Assembly: GCA_037179385.1 (NCBI GenBank)
Contig: CM074179.1
Span: forward strand, 9,424,001-9,488,000
Direction: 5' to 3'
Source of the DNA: Holothuria scabra
Lineage: Eukaryota; Echinodermata; Holothuroidea; Aspidochirotida; Holothuriidae
DNA: 64,000 nucleotides
Of this stretch, positions 1 through 8,461 are shown one piece after another; the first letter of the stretch is position 1, and every line of letters starts with the position of its first letter. A model generated the notes under the pieces. That model searched no databases. It saw only the letters and a program-made list of their open reading frames with translations, and was not told the DNA's origin. A program made the position numbers and the translations under genes.

Positions 1-742
1 AGGGCTGTGTTTAGATTTTTATGGTCAGGGAAGACGGAGCTCGAAAGAAGAGGGATGATATATCAGGATGTTAGGCGTGGTAGGTTGGGCCTTGTGCATT
101 TTCCTTCCAAACTCCGTTTTCTCCCGACCAAGTGTTTTTATAGTGCTGGAGACAGCAGAATGCCTTTTGCCTATTTTTTCCGTGGATCACCATTCCGTCG
201 GTTCTTTCTTTCCCTGTTTAGTAACAGTGAACCCTACAGCTGGAGGCCCTCGGAAGCATACAGTCAAATGAGAGAAACGCTCCTTATTACTTCTACAGTT
301 GGGGATGTTTCACAGTTAAGTGCAAGGGATCTATATATCGGGCTGTTTTTGGAGAATTGGTTGGCCAGGTCCAATCGAACCACTATGCTTCAGGGTCGGA
401 AGTGTGGCGTGTGGTCCACAGCAGATCATTAGATTATCGCAGGCGAGACCTGTTGTGGCGAATCGCACATGATGCGATCGTAACTAATCTCAAGCGCTTT
501 CGCCGTGCAATACAAGTGTTCAGGGCATACTTACCTTTGTTTCGGCCTCCATACAGCTGGCCGAATGGAGAGACCGATGTAACATTGTTTTTAGGGGGAT
601 GGGGAAGCCTGCGGACGTCGTCCTGGCGACGGTGAGGCTGAGGGTTGAGTCCGACTTCGTTCGTTGGCCAAGGTCGGCGTTCGGTAGGCGATGGGGTCCA
701 CTCGTTTCGGTGAGGGGGAACCGTGTGGTGGTTAACTTGTAA
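1..742 (+). pseudogene. L1/Tx1-like LINE fragment, C-terminal part of ORF2 (copy A)
   Basis: Translation in shifting frames matches the last ~300 residues of the reverse-transcriptase ORF in the fuller copy at 4096-6846: SGKTEL, GLGLVHFPSKLRFL, DYRRRDLLWRIAHDAI and a final VVNL followed by a stop at about 740. The window opens inside the element, so its 5' side is not visible. At least two frameshifts and an internal deletion (about 500-515, where the cysteine/histidine-rich segment should be) make it non-functional. It is a dead 3' end of the same family as the copies at 1577, 3553 and 36090. Confidence 0.85.
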
Positions 743-779
743 TTGGGTGGGTCTGTAGGGTGCTTATGTTGTTGTAAAT

Positions 780-955
780 AGTTTTGTAAATATTTGTATA
801 TATAGCTTTTAGTATAATGAAAATAATTTGTGTACATAGTTTTGTAAATATCTGTATATATAGCCTTGTTATTGTAATGAACGCAATTTCTGTACATAGT
901 ATTGTAAATATATGTATATGTAGCTTTATTACTGTCATGAACATAATTTTCCGTT
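780..955 (+). repeat. Three tandem ~60-bp units in the LINE copy A 3'UTR
   Basis: Three successive units begin with TTTTGTAAATAT or TATTGTAAATAT at about 782, 840 and 900 and continue with GTATATATAG and a GTACATAG end. They lie right after the ORF2 stop of copy A and before its 3' terminus (AAAAGCAC near 1040). The sequence differs from the tandem units in the 3'UTR of the copy at 3553-8444, so the two copies carry different 3'UTR repeats. Confidence 0.8.
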
Positions 956-1060
956 TGATTTAGATTTGTAATTAGTTTGCCTTTATGTTTCTTTCCGATC
1001 CGGTTTGAGTTTTGTTTGTATGTGCCGTTTCAATGCACTTGAAAAGCACAAACAGAAAAA

Positions 1061-1576
1061 CAAAACTTCCAGTTTCTAGCAGACCACAATACCAAAATCC
1101 AGCACGATCAACGAGAGCTCCGCGAAAACACGTCCGCCCTCGACGAAGACCAGAACCGAGTTTGTCTAAACGTGGGAATAATGAGTTAACCCTTTGTCAC
1201 AACTGCCTCCGGGGCACCCTTTGGCAAGGTGCGCCTGTACATTTGCCCTGTGCTTTTTAAGTGCTGTTGCCTTCGAGCGAATTGTTGCCTTTGGGCGTGT
1301 TGTTGCCTTCGGGCGTTGGGTGGCCCGGGGGAGGGGGGGGTTGTGAGTGGGATGTTCTTGTTTTTTGTTTTGTTGGGGGTTGATGAGGGGTTGGTATTGA
1401 AAGCGGTTTTGGATGAGTTGGCGGGTTGGGGTAGGGTTGGAGCATCCTTTTCGTTTGTTACAAACATTTTGGTTCATTGTGGTGTTTTGTGTGTGGATAG
1501 GGTTGATGGTTAGAGTTTGTGTTTTTGTCCGGCCGGTTAAGGTTGCCAATTTGTAACAACGTGCCCGTTTTTAAGT
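1061..1576. other. Spacer between LINE copies A and B; short 18-bp triplication
   Basis: No gene is seen. At 1265-1318 an 18-bp unit starting TGTTGCCTT is repeated three times. The stretch 1320-1540 is G/T-rich. At about 1560-1576 there is a sequence GTGCCCGTTTTTAAGTACGT that resembles the 3' terminus of the LINE family, directly abutting the start of copy B. Confidence 0.6.
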
Positions 1577-2961
1577 ACGTTTTGGTGCGGAACTTAGTAG
1601 AGTATGTAATGGACCGTGATCATCCATGTTCGCTTGTCTCCCCCGATAAGGAGAAGGCCGGTTGATCACGGATTCCTTTTAAAGTCTTGAAGAAGTTTTT
1701 TCTGAACCCTTTCTTTGTTAAATGGATTGCATTATTGTAAAGTAATGTATATAGTCGTGTTATTGGTAATGGCATACCTTCGTACCCCAGAGTCCAACGT
1801 GGGGTTACGGCGGGTTGCCCCTGTCACCTTTACTCTATGTATTATTTAGTGAATCCCTTGCGAGAGCCCTCCACATGAAGAACCTTTGTTTCGACCTTTT
1901 TATATTCCTGGTGAAGCCACAGTCAAGTGCCTCCAGTATGCTGATGATGTTACGCGTGTAGTCTCTGACCTAGCTTCCCTTCAGGGCCCTTTTTGACACC
2001 CTGTCTACCTTTCAAAGAGCGATTTGTGCCAGACTGAACCCCGCAAAGACAAAAGGACTCCGTCCAAAGACAAAAGGACTCCGTCTGGGTAAGTGGCGGT
2101 GGAAACAACTGCCCTTCGTGGCATCTTGGATTGACGATGCCATGAAAAGCAATGGTGTATGGGTTGGTTACGGCTCACCTCAGTTACTTACCTGGAACGA
2201 GAAGGTGGACCTGGCGGAAACTAGGTTGACAGACTATGGGGAGCGCTTCATTAGTCTAATGGGGGAAAGTAACATTTATTAATCGTTGCATTTACCCTCT
2301 CTTGTGGTACCCGGGCACTGTTCTGGCTGCTCCAGAGGGTGCCCTTGTGCCACTTGAGAGGGTCGTATTTAAGTTTTAGGGAAACGAAGCCAGTCAAAAG
2401 AAAGGTTGTGTACCAGGAACTTTCACATGGGGGCCTGGGCCTTGTGCATTTTCACTCAAAGCTCCGTTTTCTCCTGACAGGGTGTGTGTTTATCATTCCG
2501 TGGGTTCTCTCCATCCCTGTTAGTAATAGTATGCCCCACAGCGGGAGACACTCTAAGACATTGTCACATGAGGGATACTCTCCGTATGATGGCAACTGTA
2601 GGGGAGGTTTCGCAGTCCAGCGCCCGGGCCATTTTTGATGACTTACAGCCAGAAGTGTGGACCATAGTGCACAGCAAGTCACTAGACTACCGCCGGCGAG
2701 ACCTGCTGTGGCGAAATGCACATGATGCCATTTCAACCAATCTCAAGCGCCTTCGGTGGCGTCTTGGAGATGGCATATGCCCCCCCACTGCATGTACAAA
2801 GTTTTTAGGGGTGAGGCCAGTCGACGTCGTGTTGGCGTCGGTAAGGACGGAAATCAAACTGAGGGTCGATGCCGACTTCGTTCGTTTGCCGAGGTCCACG
2901 TTCGGCAGACGTTGAGTGCCAATTGTTTCGGTGCTTGAGGGGCGAGTGATAGTTAATTTGT
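1577..2961 (+). pseudogene. L1/Tx1-like LINE fragment, reverse transcriptase to ORF2 end (copy B)
   Basis: It starts at the position equivalent to residue ~347 of the reverse-transcriptase ORF in the copy at 4096-6846 (VEYVMDRD) and runs to the VIVNL stop near 2961. The YADD catalytic box survives (QYADDVT, near 1940-1960). Frameshifts occur throughout. A 21-bp tandem duplication lies at 2044-2085, the SDY-containing segment near 2640 is deleted, and about 250 bp are missing near 2800. It is a 5'-truncated, dead copy. Confidence 0.88.
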
Positions 2962-3535
2962 AAATAGTCCCGTGTCCCAGCCAGCAGACCCGGCTGGGGC
3001 CTAGTTGGGTTTCATGCGGTTGAAGCGGGCCCAAGCAGGCCACGGCTAGCCTTCTTGGGCCCAGTGAGGTTCTAAGCAGTTCAGCCCAATTTTGTTTCCT
3101 CCATAAAATCACTTCACATGAAGGTTGAAAGTATGCACCGATTCCAGTGTGCACTTTGGATTTTGTCCTGGACCATATATGTGAAATTCTCAGAGAAATT
3201 CACTTGGAGGAGTGCGCCATGGCTGTTAAGTAATTCTGAAAGTGCCTTTTTCCTATTAGCATGTATGCTGCTGCCTGCTCATGCTTCACATAGTAGTGCT
3301 AGAGGAATTGGGGTAAGATGGAAGTGATGTGCTCTACTACCCCCCCCCCCTCTATAGTTCCTTCTTCCTTAAACTTTATCACCCTTCCACTTTTTGTCCA
3401 TCTCCCAGAGATTGTGCTGATTATACACGAAACACTTATCTTCATTGAAACGCATTATTATATGGTATCCCTGAAGGTTCTCTTATCTTCAAGTGGAATA
3501 AATGTTTCAAAAATTCCATTAAAAGTGGAAACAAG
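2962..3535. other. Spacer between LINE copies B and C
   Basis: No gene is seen. A GC-rich inverted repeat GGGCCCAAG (3027-3035) / CTTGGGCCC (3054-3062), with an inner AGGC/GCCT pairing, can form a hairpin. A C-run of about 11 bases lies near 3341-3351. Confidence 0.6.
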
Positions 3536-3552
3536 GGTGTGTGAAAACTTGT
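3536..3552. repeat. Left target-site duplication of LINE copy C
   Basis: GGTGTGTGAAAACTTGT is repeated exactly at 8445-8461. It is followed directly by a T-run that is the poly(A) tail of the minus-strand element. A 17-bp perfect duplication is typical of target-primed reverse transcription. Confidence 0.92.
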
Positions 3553-4095
3553 TTTTTTTTTCTAAAAGTCCCCACGACTCTCTGGCGAAGAGCCAAGGGG
3601 CGAAAACCAAACGATTACTCCCGGAGGAGTTCTGCTCCCTTAAGGAGCTTAACGTCCCAAATGGACAAGTACCCCCTCCAAAGGGCAAACACTGAGTGGT
3701 CCTGCTCTAGACTGGCTAAATAGAACAGAAGCCACAACCTGGATGCAGTGCTTTTTACGTACATAGAAACGGGCACGGAGAACCAATAAGAAAACTCAGA
3801 CCAGACGGGACAAAAACATAACGTGAACTATGTACAGACTTTATCTATTTGTGCTTTTTACGTACGTAGAAACGGGCACGGAGAACCAATAACAGAACTC
3901 AGGCCAGACGGGACAAAATGATAACTTGAACTATGTACAGAATTCATACCATTACGGACGCAAACCAAGATTTACAAAACCCACCCAGACCCCAACCCAG
4001 TGCCCAGGGCTATTTACAAACACCTATTTACACATTACCAAATCGAGCAGGAAACATTTACAAAGACCGCCCCGAGAAGCAAAACACAGGCCTAT
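3553..4095 (-). other. 3'UTR of LINE copy C with stem-loops
   Basis: This non-coding stretch follows the ORF2 stop at 4096 in the element's direction. It holds two 103-bp tandem units (3748-3946). Near the 3' end are two small perfect hairpins, CTCCCGGAGGAG (3618-3629) and CTCCCTTAAGGAG (3635-3647). In LINEs such 3' structures can serve in template recognition; that role is inferred here. Confidence 0.75.
3748..3946 (-). repeat. Two 103-bp tandem units in the LINE copy C 3'UTR
   Basis: Unit 1 (3748-3850) and unit 2 (3851-3946, slightly short) both start GTGCTTTTTACGTAC on the plus strand and share GAAACGGGCACGGAGAACCA and GAACTATGTACAGA. They are clearly different in sequence from the ~60-bp units in the 3'UTR of copy A. 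Confidence 0.9.
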
Positions 4096-6846
4096 TTACA
4101 AATTAACTATCACCCGCCCCGTCCGCACCGAAACAATTGGCCCCCAACGTCTGCCGAACGTGGACCTCGGCAAACGAACAAAGTCGGCATCGACCCTCAG
4201 TTTAATTTCCGTCCTCACCGACGCCAACACGACGTCGGCAGGCCTCCCTTCCCCCCTAAAAACAATATTACATCGGTCTCTCCAAACAGCCAGCTTGATG
4301 GAGGCCGAAACAAAAGTCAGTATGCCACGAACACTTGTATTGCATGGTGGGGGCGATAGACCATACAATGCATAGTCCTGGCTGACCGCCCAAGTGTTGC
4401 AAAACGTTAGCCGGTCAGCCAGGGCTTGAAACCACTCCCATAGGAGGGCCACAAACTCACAATGCCAAAACACATGAGGCACACTCTCCCACTTTGTACA
4501 TCCAGCCCGGGGGCATATGCCATCTCCAAGACGCCACCGAAGACGCTTGAGGTTGGTTACAATGGCATCATGCGCAATTCGCCACAGCAGGTCTCGCCGG
4601 CGGTAGTCTAGTGACTTGCAGTGCACTACGGTCCACACTTCTGGCTGTAAGGCATAGTCGCTTTGATGGACCCTGCCAGCTAAGTCATCAAAAATGGCCC
4701 GGTACAGGTCCCCCGCGCTGGACTGCGAAACCTCCCCTACAGTTGACATCATACGGAGAGTATCCCTCATGTGACAATATGTCTTCGAGGGTCTCCCGCT
4801 GTGGGGCATACTATTACTAAACAGGGACGGAAAGAACCCACGGAATGACAATCCCCCCCAATAACGGACAAAATACGCAAAGGGCATCTCACTGTCGACA
4901 GCACTAAACGCACACCTTGCCAGGAGAAAACGGAGCTTTGAGGGAAAATGCACAAGGCCCAGGCCCCCATGTCTCAGTTCCTGGTACACAACCTTTCTTC
5001 TGACCAGCTCCGTTTTCCCTGACCATAGGAACTTAAAAACGGCCCTCTCAAGTCGCACAAGGGCACCCTCTGGAGCAGCCAGAACAGTGCCCGGGTACCA
5101 CAAGAGGGGATAAATGAAACGATTAATAACTGTTACTTTCCCCATTAGACTAATGTAGCGGTCCCCATAGTCTGTCATCCTAGCCTCCGCCAGGTCCACC
5201 TTCTCGTTCCAGGTGAGTGACCCAGGTGAGCCGTAACCAAACCATATACCATTGATTTTCATGGCATCGTCCCCCCAAGATGCCACGAAGGGCAGTTGTT
5301 TCCATCGCCACTTACCCAAACGGAGTCCTTTGGTCTTTGCGGGGTTCAGTCTGGCACCAGTCGCTCTTTGAAAGGTAGACAGGGTGTCAGACAGGGCCCT
5401 GAAGGAAGCTAGGTCAGAGACCACACACGTGACATCATCGGCATACTGGAGGCACTTGACTGTTGCTCCACCAGGAATATGAAAAGGTCGGAACAAAGGC
5501 TCTTCTTGAAGGGCCCTTGCGAGGGATTCACTAAACAATACATAGAGTAAAGGTGACATGGGACATCCCTGCCGTACACCACGTTGGACTCTGAAGGGGT
5601 CCGACGGTATGCCATTAACAATAACACGACTATATACATTATTATACAATAAAGCAATCCATTTAACAAAACCCGAGTTCAAAGAAAACTTCTTTAAGAC
5701 TTTAAAAAGAAATCCGTGATCAACCATGTCGAAGGCCTTCTCCTGATCGAGGGAGACAAGCGCGCATGGAAGATCACGGTCCATTACATACTCTACTAAG
5801 TCCCGCACCAACCAGAGGTTCTGCTGAATACTGTGTCCCCGCACCGCACATGTCTGAAAAGGCCCTACAAGATCCGGCATGACAGTACCTAGCCTGTTGC
5901 AAAGGGCTTTCGCCAGGATCTTGTAGTCCACATTTAACAGCGTGATCGGGCGCTTGTTTTTCGGTTCAAGGGGATCTCCAGACTTGGGTAACAAGGTTAT
6001 TACGCCTGTGCGCTGCGAGGGGCTCAACGAACCAGCAAGGAAGGCAGAGGTGAAAACATCGCGGAGATCGTGTCCAACGGTACCCCAAAAGCGTTTGTAG
6101 AATTCCACAGGGACACCGTCCGACCCAGGCGACTTTCCGTCCTTCATTTTCGTCACCGCCTTCCACAGCTCGTCAACAGTCAAGGGGGAACCAAGTCCAT
6201 CGTTCTGCTCTGTAGAGGGGAACTTATTAATATTATCTAAAAGGGACTTTTGAAGGACCTCGTCAACATCTGCCTGGGTGTACAGCTGTTCATAGAAGTT
6301 CTGATATACTTCGACAATGTCGAGGGGGTCCTTCTGTACGATACCATGGACGTCCCGGACTGCTTTTATGCGGCGATCAATGGCATACTTTGTGACGTCC
6401 TGGTAAAATTTGATGGTTGGCTTTTCCTCCGCCTCCACGCAATGCACGCGAGCACGAACACGGTCCCCGTGCAATTTCTGATCAAGGTGCTGCTGGATGA
6501 CATGGAGCGCGGAGGAGTCCCCGTTCCTATCTCTAGAGCAGAGCGACAGGAACTCTTCCCTTCTTCGACGAGCTCTTGCTACACAGTACTCAACTGTGAA
6601 CTGCTTGATGCGAGACTTTACATCATCCCACCACTCTAAACCCGTTAGGAAGGCCGGTCTCAATGTTCGCCACCCTTCGTACCTGGCTTTCAATTGTTCG
6701 TTATAGTCAGCCTCCATTAGAATATCTGTATTCATTTTCCAGAACCCCCTCCCTGAAGGCCATGACTCAGGGGGTTGGAAGGAGACAGTAACTGCATCAT
6801 GATCCGAAATTGGACATGCCACAACTTCACAATCACTCGGAGACAA
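4096..6846 (-). CDS. LINE ORF2, reverse transcriptase part
   Basis: A 916-residue open frame. It begins with the end of the endonuclease domain (ISDHDAV, residues 13-19, the catalytic Asp-His region). The reverse transcriptase follows: SPGSDGVPVEFYKRFW (~239-254), SLDQEKAFD (365-373, with first catalytic Asp), RGVRQGCPMSPLLY (~422-435) and YADD (468-471). A C-terminal Cys/His patch, CTKWESVPHVFWHC, resembles the zinc-binding tail of L1/Tx1 proteins. The catalytic residues look intact. The natural ORF2 starts at 7487, but a one-base deletion (or two-base insertion) near 6850 puts this part in another frame, so this ATG is only the first in the shifted frame. The protein would copy the element's RNA at the nicked target. 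Confidence 0.93.
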   Translation of the reverse strand: MSPSDCEVVACPISDHDAVTVSFQPPESWPSGRGFWKMNTDILMEADYNEQLKARYEGWRTLRPAFLTGLEWWDDVKSRIKQFTVEYCVARARRRREEFLSLCSRDRNGDSSALHVIQQHLDQKLHGDRVRARVHCVEAEEKPTIKFYQDVTKYAIDRRIKAVRDVHGIVQKDPLDIVEVYQNFYEQLYTQADVDEVLQKSLLDNINKFPSTEQNDGLGSPLTVDELWKAVTKMKDGKSPGSDGVPVEFYKRFWGTVGHDLRDVFTSAFLAGSLSPSQRTGVITLLPKSGDPLEPKNKRPITLLNVDYKILAKALCNRLGTVMPDLVGPFQTCAVRGHSIQQNLWLVRDLVEYVMDRDLPCALVSLDQEKAFDMVDHGFLFKVLKKFSLNSGFVKWIALLYNNVYSRVIVNGIPSDPFRVQRGVRQGCPMSPLLYVLFSESLARALQEEPLFRPFHIPGGATVKCLQYADDVTCVVSDLASFRALSDTLSTFQRATGARLNPAKTKGLRLGKWRWKQLPFVASWGDDAMKINGIWFGYGSPGSLTWNEKVDLAEARMTDYGDRYISLMGKVTVINRFIYPLLWYPGTVLAAPEGALVRLERAVFKFLWSGKTELVRRKVVYQELRHGGLGLVHFPSKLRFLLARCAFSAVDSEMPFAYFVRYWGGLSFRGFFPSLFSNSMPHSGRPSKTYCHMRDTLRMMSTVGEVSQSSAGDLYRAIFDDLAGRVHQSDYALQPEVWTVVHCKSLDYRRRDLLWRIAHDAIVTNLKRLRWRLGDGICPRAGCTKWESVPHVFWHCEFVALLWEWFQALADRLTFCNTWAVSQDYALYGLSPPPCNTSVRGILTFVSASIKLAVWRDRCNIVFRGEGRPADVVLASVRTEIKLRVDADFVRLPRSTFGRRWGPIVSVRTGRVIVNL

Positions 6847-6849
6847 AGC

Positions 6850-7487
6850 CAGGGAGAGTACACCCGGTCCAGCCTTGAGGCGTCCGTGCCATCAGGGCGG
6901 TGCCAAGTGAACACGGACAAACCGGGATGTTGCACTCTCCAAATGTCAACCATGTCGTGATTCTTTGTAAACATGTCCAATTCCGCCACGCCGACGCCAC
7001 AGCCCGAAGACGTACAAGAGGACATACGGTCAAGCTGCTCGTCGGGGACACAGTTAAAATCTCCAGCCAGGATACAAGGGGCACTGCCAGGAACAAAGGA
7101 TGGCAGGGTCATGAAAAAGTTCCTTCTATCTGAAGGCCGATTGGGTGCGTAAACGTTACACAGGAAGAAGCTTCCACATGGATGTTTTATTGTTACGCAC
7201 ACCAACCGACCCTCGTGATCAGAATCAACTTTTCCGACCAGAGAAGTCCACCTCGGCGAAACTAAAATTACCGAACCACATGACATCGAGAAACCAAAGG
7301 AAGCATGCAAACCACCACCCCATTCAAAGGACCAGGTGTGGACATCATCCTCATTTACAATATGGGTCTCCTGGAGGAAAACGAAGTCCACACCCAGTGA
7401 TCTACAAAACTGAAATATTCTGGATCGCTTCCGACTGTCCCTCAAGCCATTAACGTTCAGGGTCAAGAGGGACAGGGGATCAGCCAT
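6850..7487 (-). CDS. LINE ORF2, APE-type endonuclease part (frameshifted)
   Basis: Starting at the ATG at 7487, 14 nt after the ORF1 stop, the frame encodes an exonuclease-III/APE-like endonuclease: LTLNVNGLRD (residues 8-17), FLQETH (37-42, catalytic Glu), NVYAPN (111-116), GDFNCV (142-147) and SRLDRVY (204-210). The last motif, SDHDAV, lies in the neighbouring frame, which shows a single frameshift near 6845-6855. After about residue 211 this frame is out of register, although it stays open to 6732. The enzyme nicks target DNA for reverse transcription. Its close spacing to ORF1 suggests reinitiation-type translation; that is inferred. Confidence 0.92.
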
Positions 7488-7501
7488 GGTGAAATGATTG
7501 G

Positions 7502-8401
7502 CTACGTATTTTCCTGGGCCCTGGCCTTTTTATTCAGTTGGTCGTGCGTCCCTGTGTGGTGAACTCCAGGGTCCGATATCTCACCCGAGGCCGACCTCTT
7601 GAGTGGGGAGTCTGACCCAAACCCCTCACACGAGTCAAACCAGCCCTCCCCCGATGGTGGATCTTTTGGAGGGGGCTCTGAGGCAGTCTCTCCATCCTCT
7701 GACATTGCAGTAACGGATTCAGAGTCCGAGGAGAGCTGGAGGTCCTCCTTTACTGTTGTCACATCAGCCTCCCCGGGGGTTGGTGATGATGGTGGAGAGT
7801 CTGCCTCTGGAGACCCAATTCCCGCCTCACACTGTTTGGAGGCGAGGAAATCCTGTTCCACTTCCTGAGCTGCCTCCTCCAATTCCTGTGTGGAATATTC
7901 TGGGCCTGATTGCGAAGGCTCAGGTGCCTGCCTCACATCTGCACTGGCACGGGCAGAGTATGACGTGGGACAAGCACCAGAGATATGTCCATCCTTGCCA
8001 CAAAGGTTGCACCGCACCTCGTTGGGACAACCAGTCTTGTCGTGCCCCACCAATAGGCACTTGCCACAACGTTTGTTGGGACAAGACCTGGCCCCGTGCC
8101 CCTCCTTTGAACAATGAAAGCAGGTGCGGGGCTGCCCGAAGTACCTTATGTGGGCCTTCGAACCCCCTATAAACAGACAAGATGGAATATCTTTATCTAA
8201 TTCCATACGGAACTGTCTCTTGCCGTTCAAAATGCCCTTTAATTCACCCTCATTGTAAACACACATTCGCATGTCAGAGACGGCCCCGTACTGGCCCAGA
8301 ACCCTCGCAACCAGGCGCTGCTCGACCTCAAAGTTCAGAAACAGCACTGTCACCACCACAGAGCGATCATATGGTGTGACCTGGATGCAGTTTAACGTCA
8401 T
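7502..8401 (-). CDS. LINE ORF1, gag-like protein with three zinc knuckles
   Basis: A 299-residue frame. An N-terminal folded region (1-90, with VEQRLVARVLGQYGAV) is followed by three CX2CX4HX4C knuckles at C94-C97-H102-C107, C112-C115-H120-C125 and C131-C134-H139-C144. A Ser/Glu/Pro-rich acidic tail follows. Such proteins bind the element RNA in the retrotransposition particle. The frame continues open upstream of the ATG to the insertion boundary at 8444 (reading HSVLRM before the Met region), so the real start was probably lost by 5' truncation. Confidence 0.9.
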   Translation of the reverse strand: MTLNCIQVTPYDRSVVVTVLFLNFEVEQRLVARVLGQYGAVSDMRMCVYNEGELKGILNGKRQFRMELDKDIPSCLFIGGSKAHIRYFGQPRTCFHCSKEGHGARSCPNKRCGKCLLVGHDKTGCPNEVRCNLCGKDGHISGACPTSYSARASADVRQAPEPSQSGPEYSTQELEEAAQEVEQDFLASKQCEAGIGSPEADSPPSSPTPGEADVTTVKEDLQLSSDSESVTAMSEDGETASEPPPKDPPSGEGWFDSCEGFGSDSPLKRSASGEISDPGVHHTGTHDQLNKKARAQENT

Positions 8402-8444
8402 GCGCAGGACGCTGTGCTTTTTTCTAATGTTAAGGATTATGAAA

Positions 8445-8461
8445 GGTGTGTGAAAACTTGT
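8445..8461. repeat. Right target-site duplication of LINE copy C
   Basis: GGTGTGTGAAAACTTGT, identical to 3536-3552, marks the 5' edge of the minus-strand insertion. Confidence 0.92.

Larger units (their letters stand above)
3553..8444 (-). mobile_element. Nearly complete L1/Tx1-like non-LTR retrotransposon (copy C)
   Basis: A 4.9-kb insertion on the minus strand, bounded by a perfect 17-bp target duplication and ending in poly(A) (T-run at 3552-3561). In order it carries ORF1 with three CCHC knuckles, ORF2 with APE-type endonuclease and reverse transcriptase, and a 3'UTR with a tandem repeat. The ORF1 frame stays open from its first visible ATG (8401) to the insertion edge, so the copy is probably 5'-truncated within ORF1. 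The endonuclease and reverse transcriptase frames are separated by one frameshift near 6850. Three CCHC knuckles in ORF1 together with an APE endonuclease are typical of the Tx1 branch of the L1 group; that placement is inferred from architecture. Confidence 0.92.
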
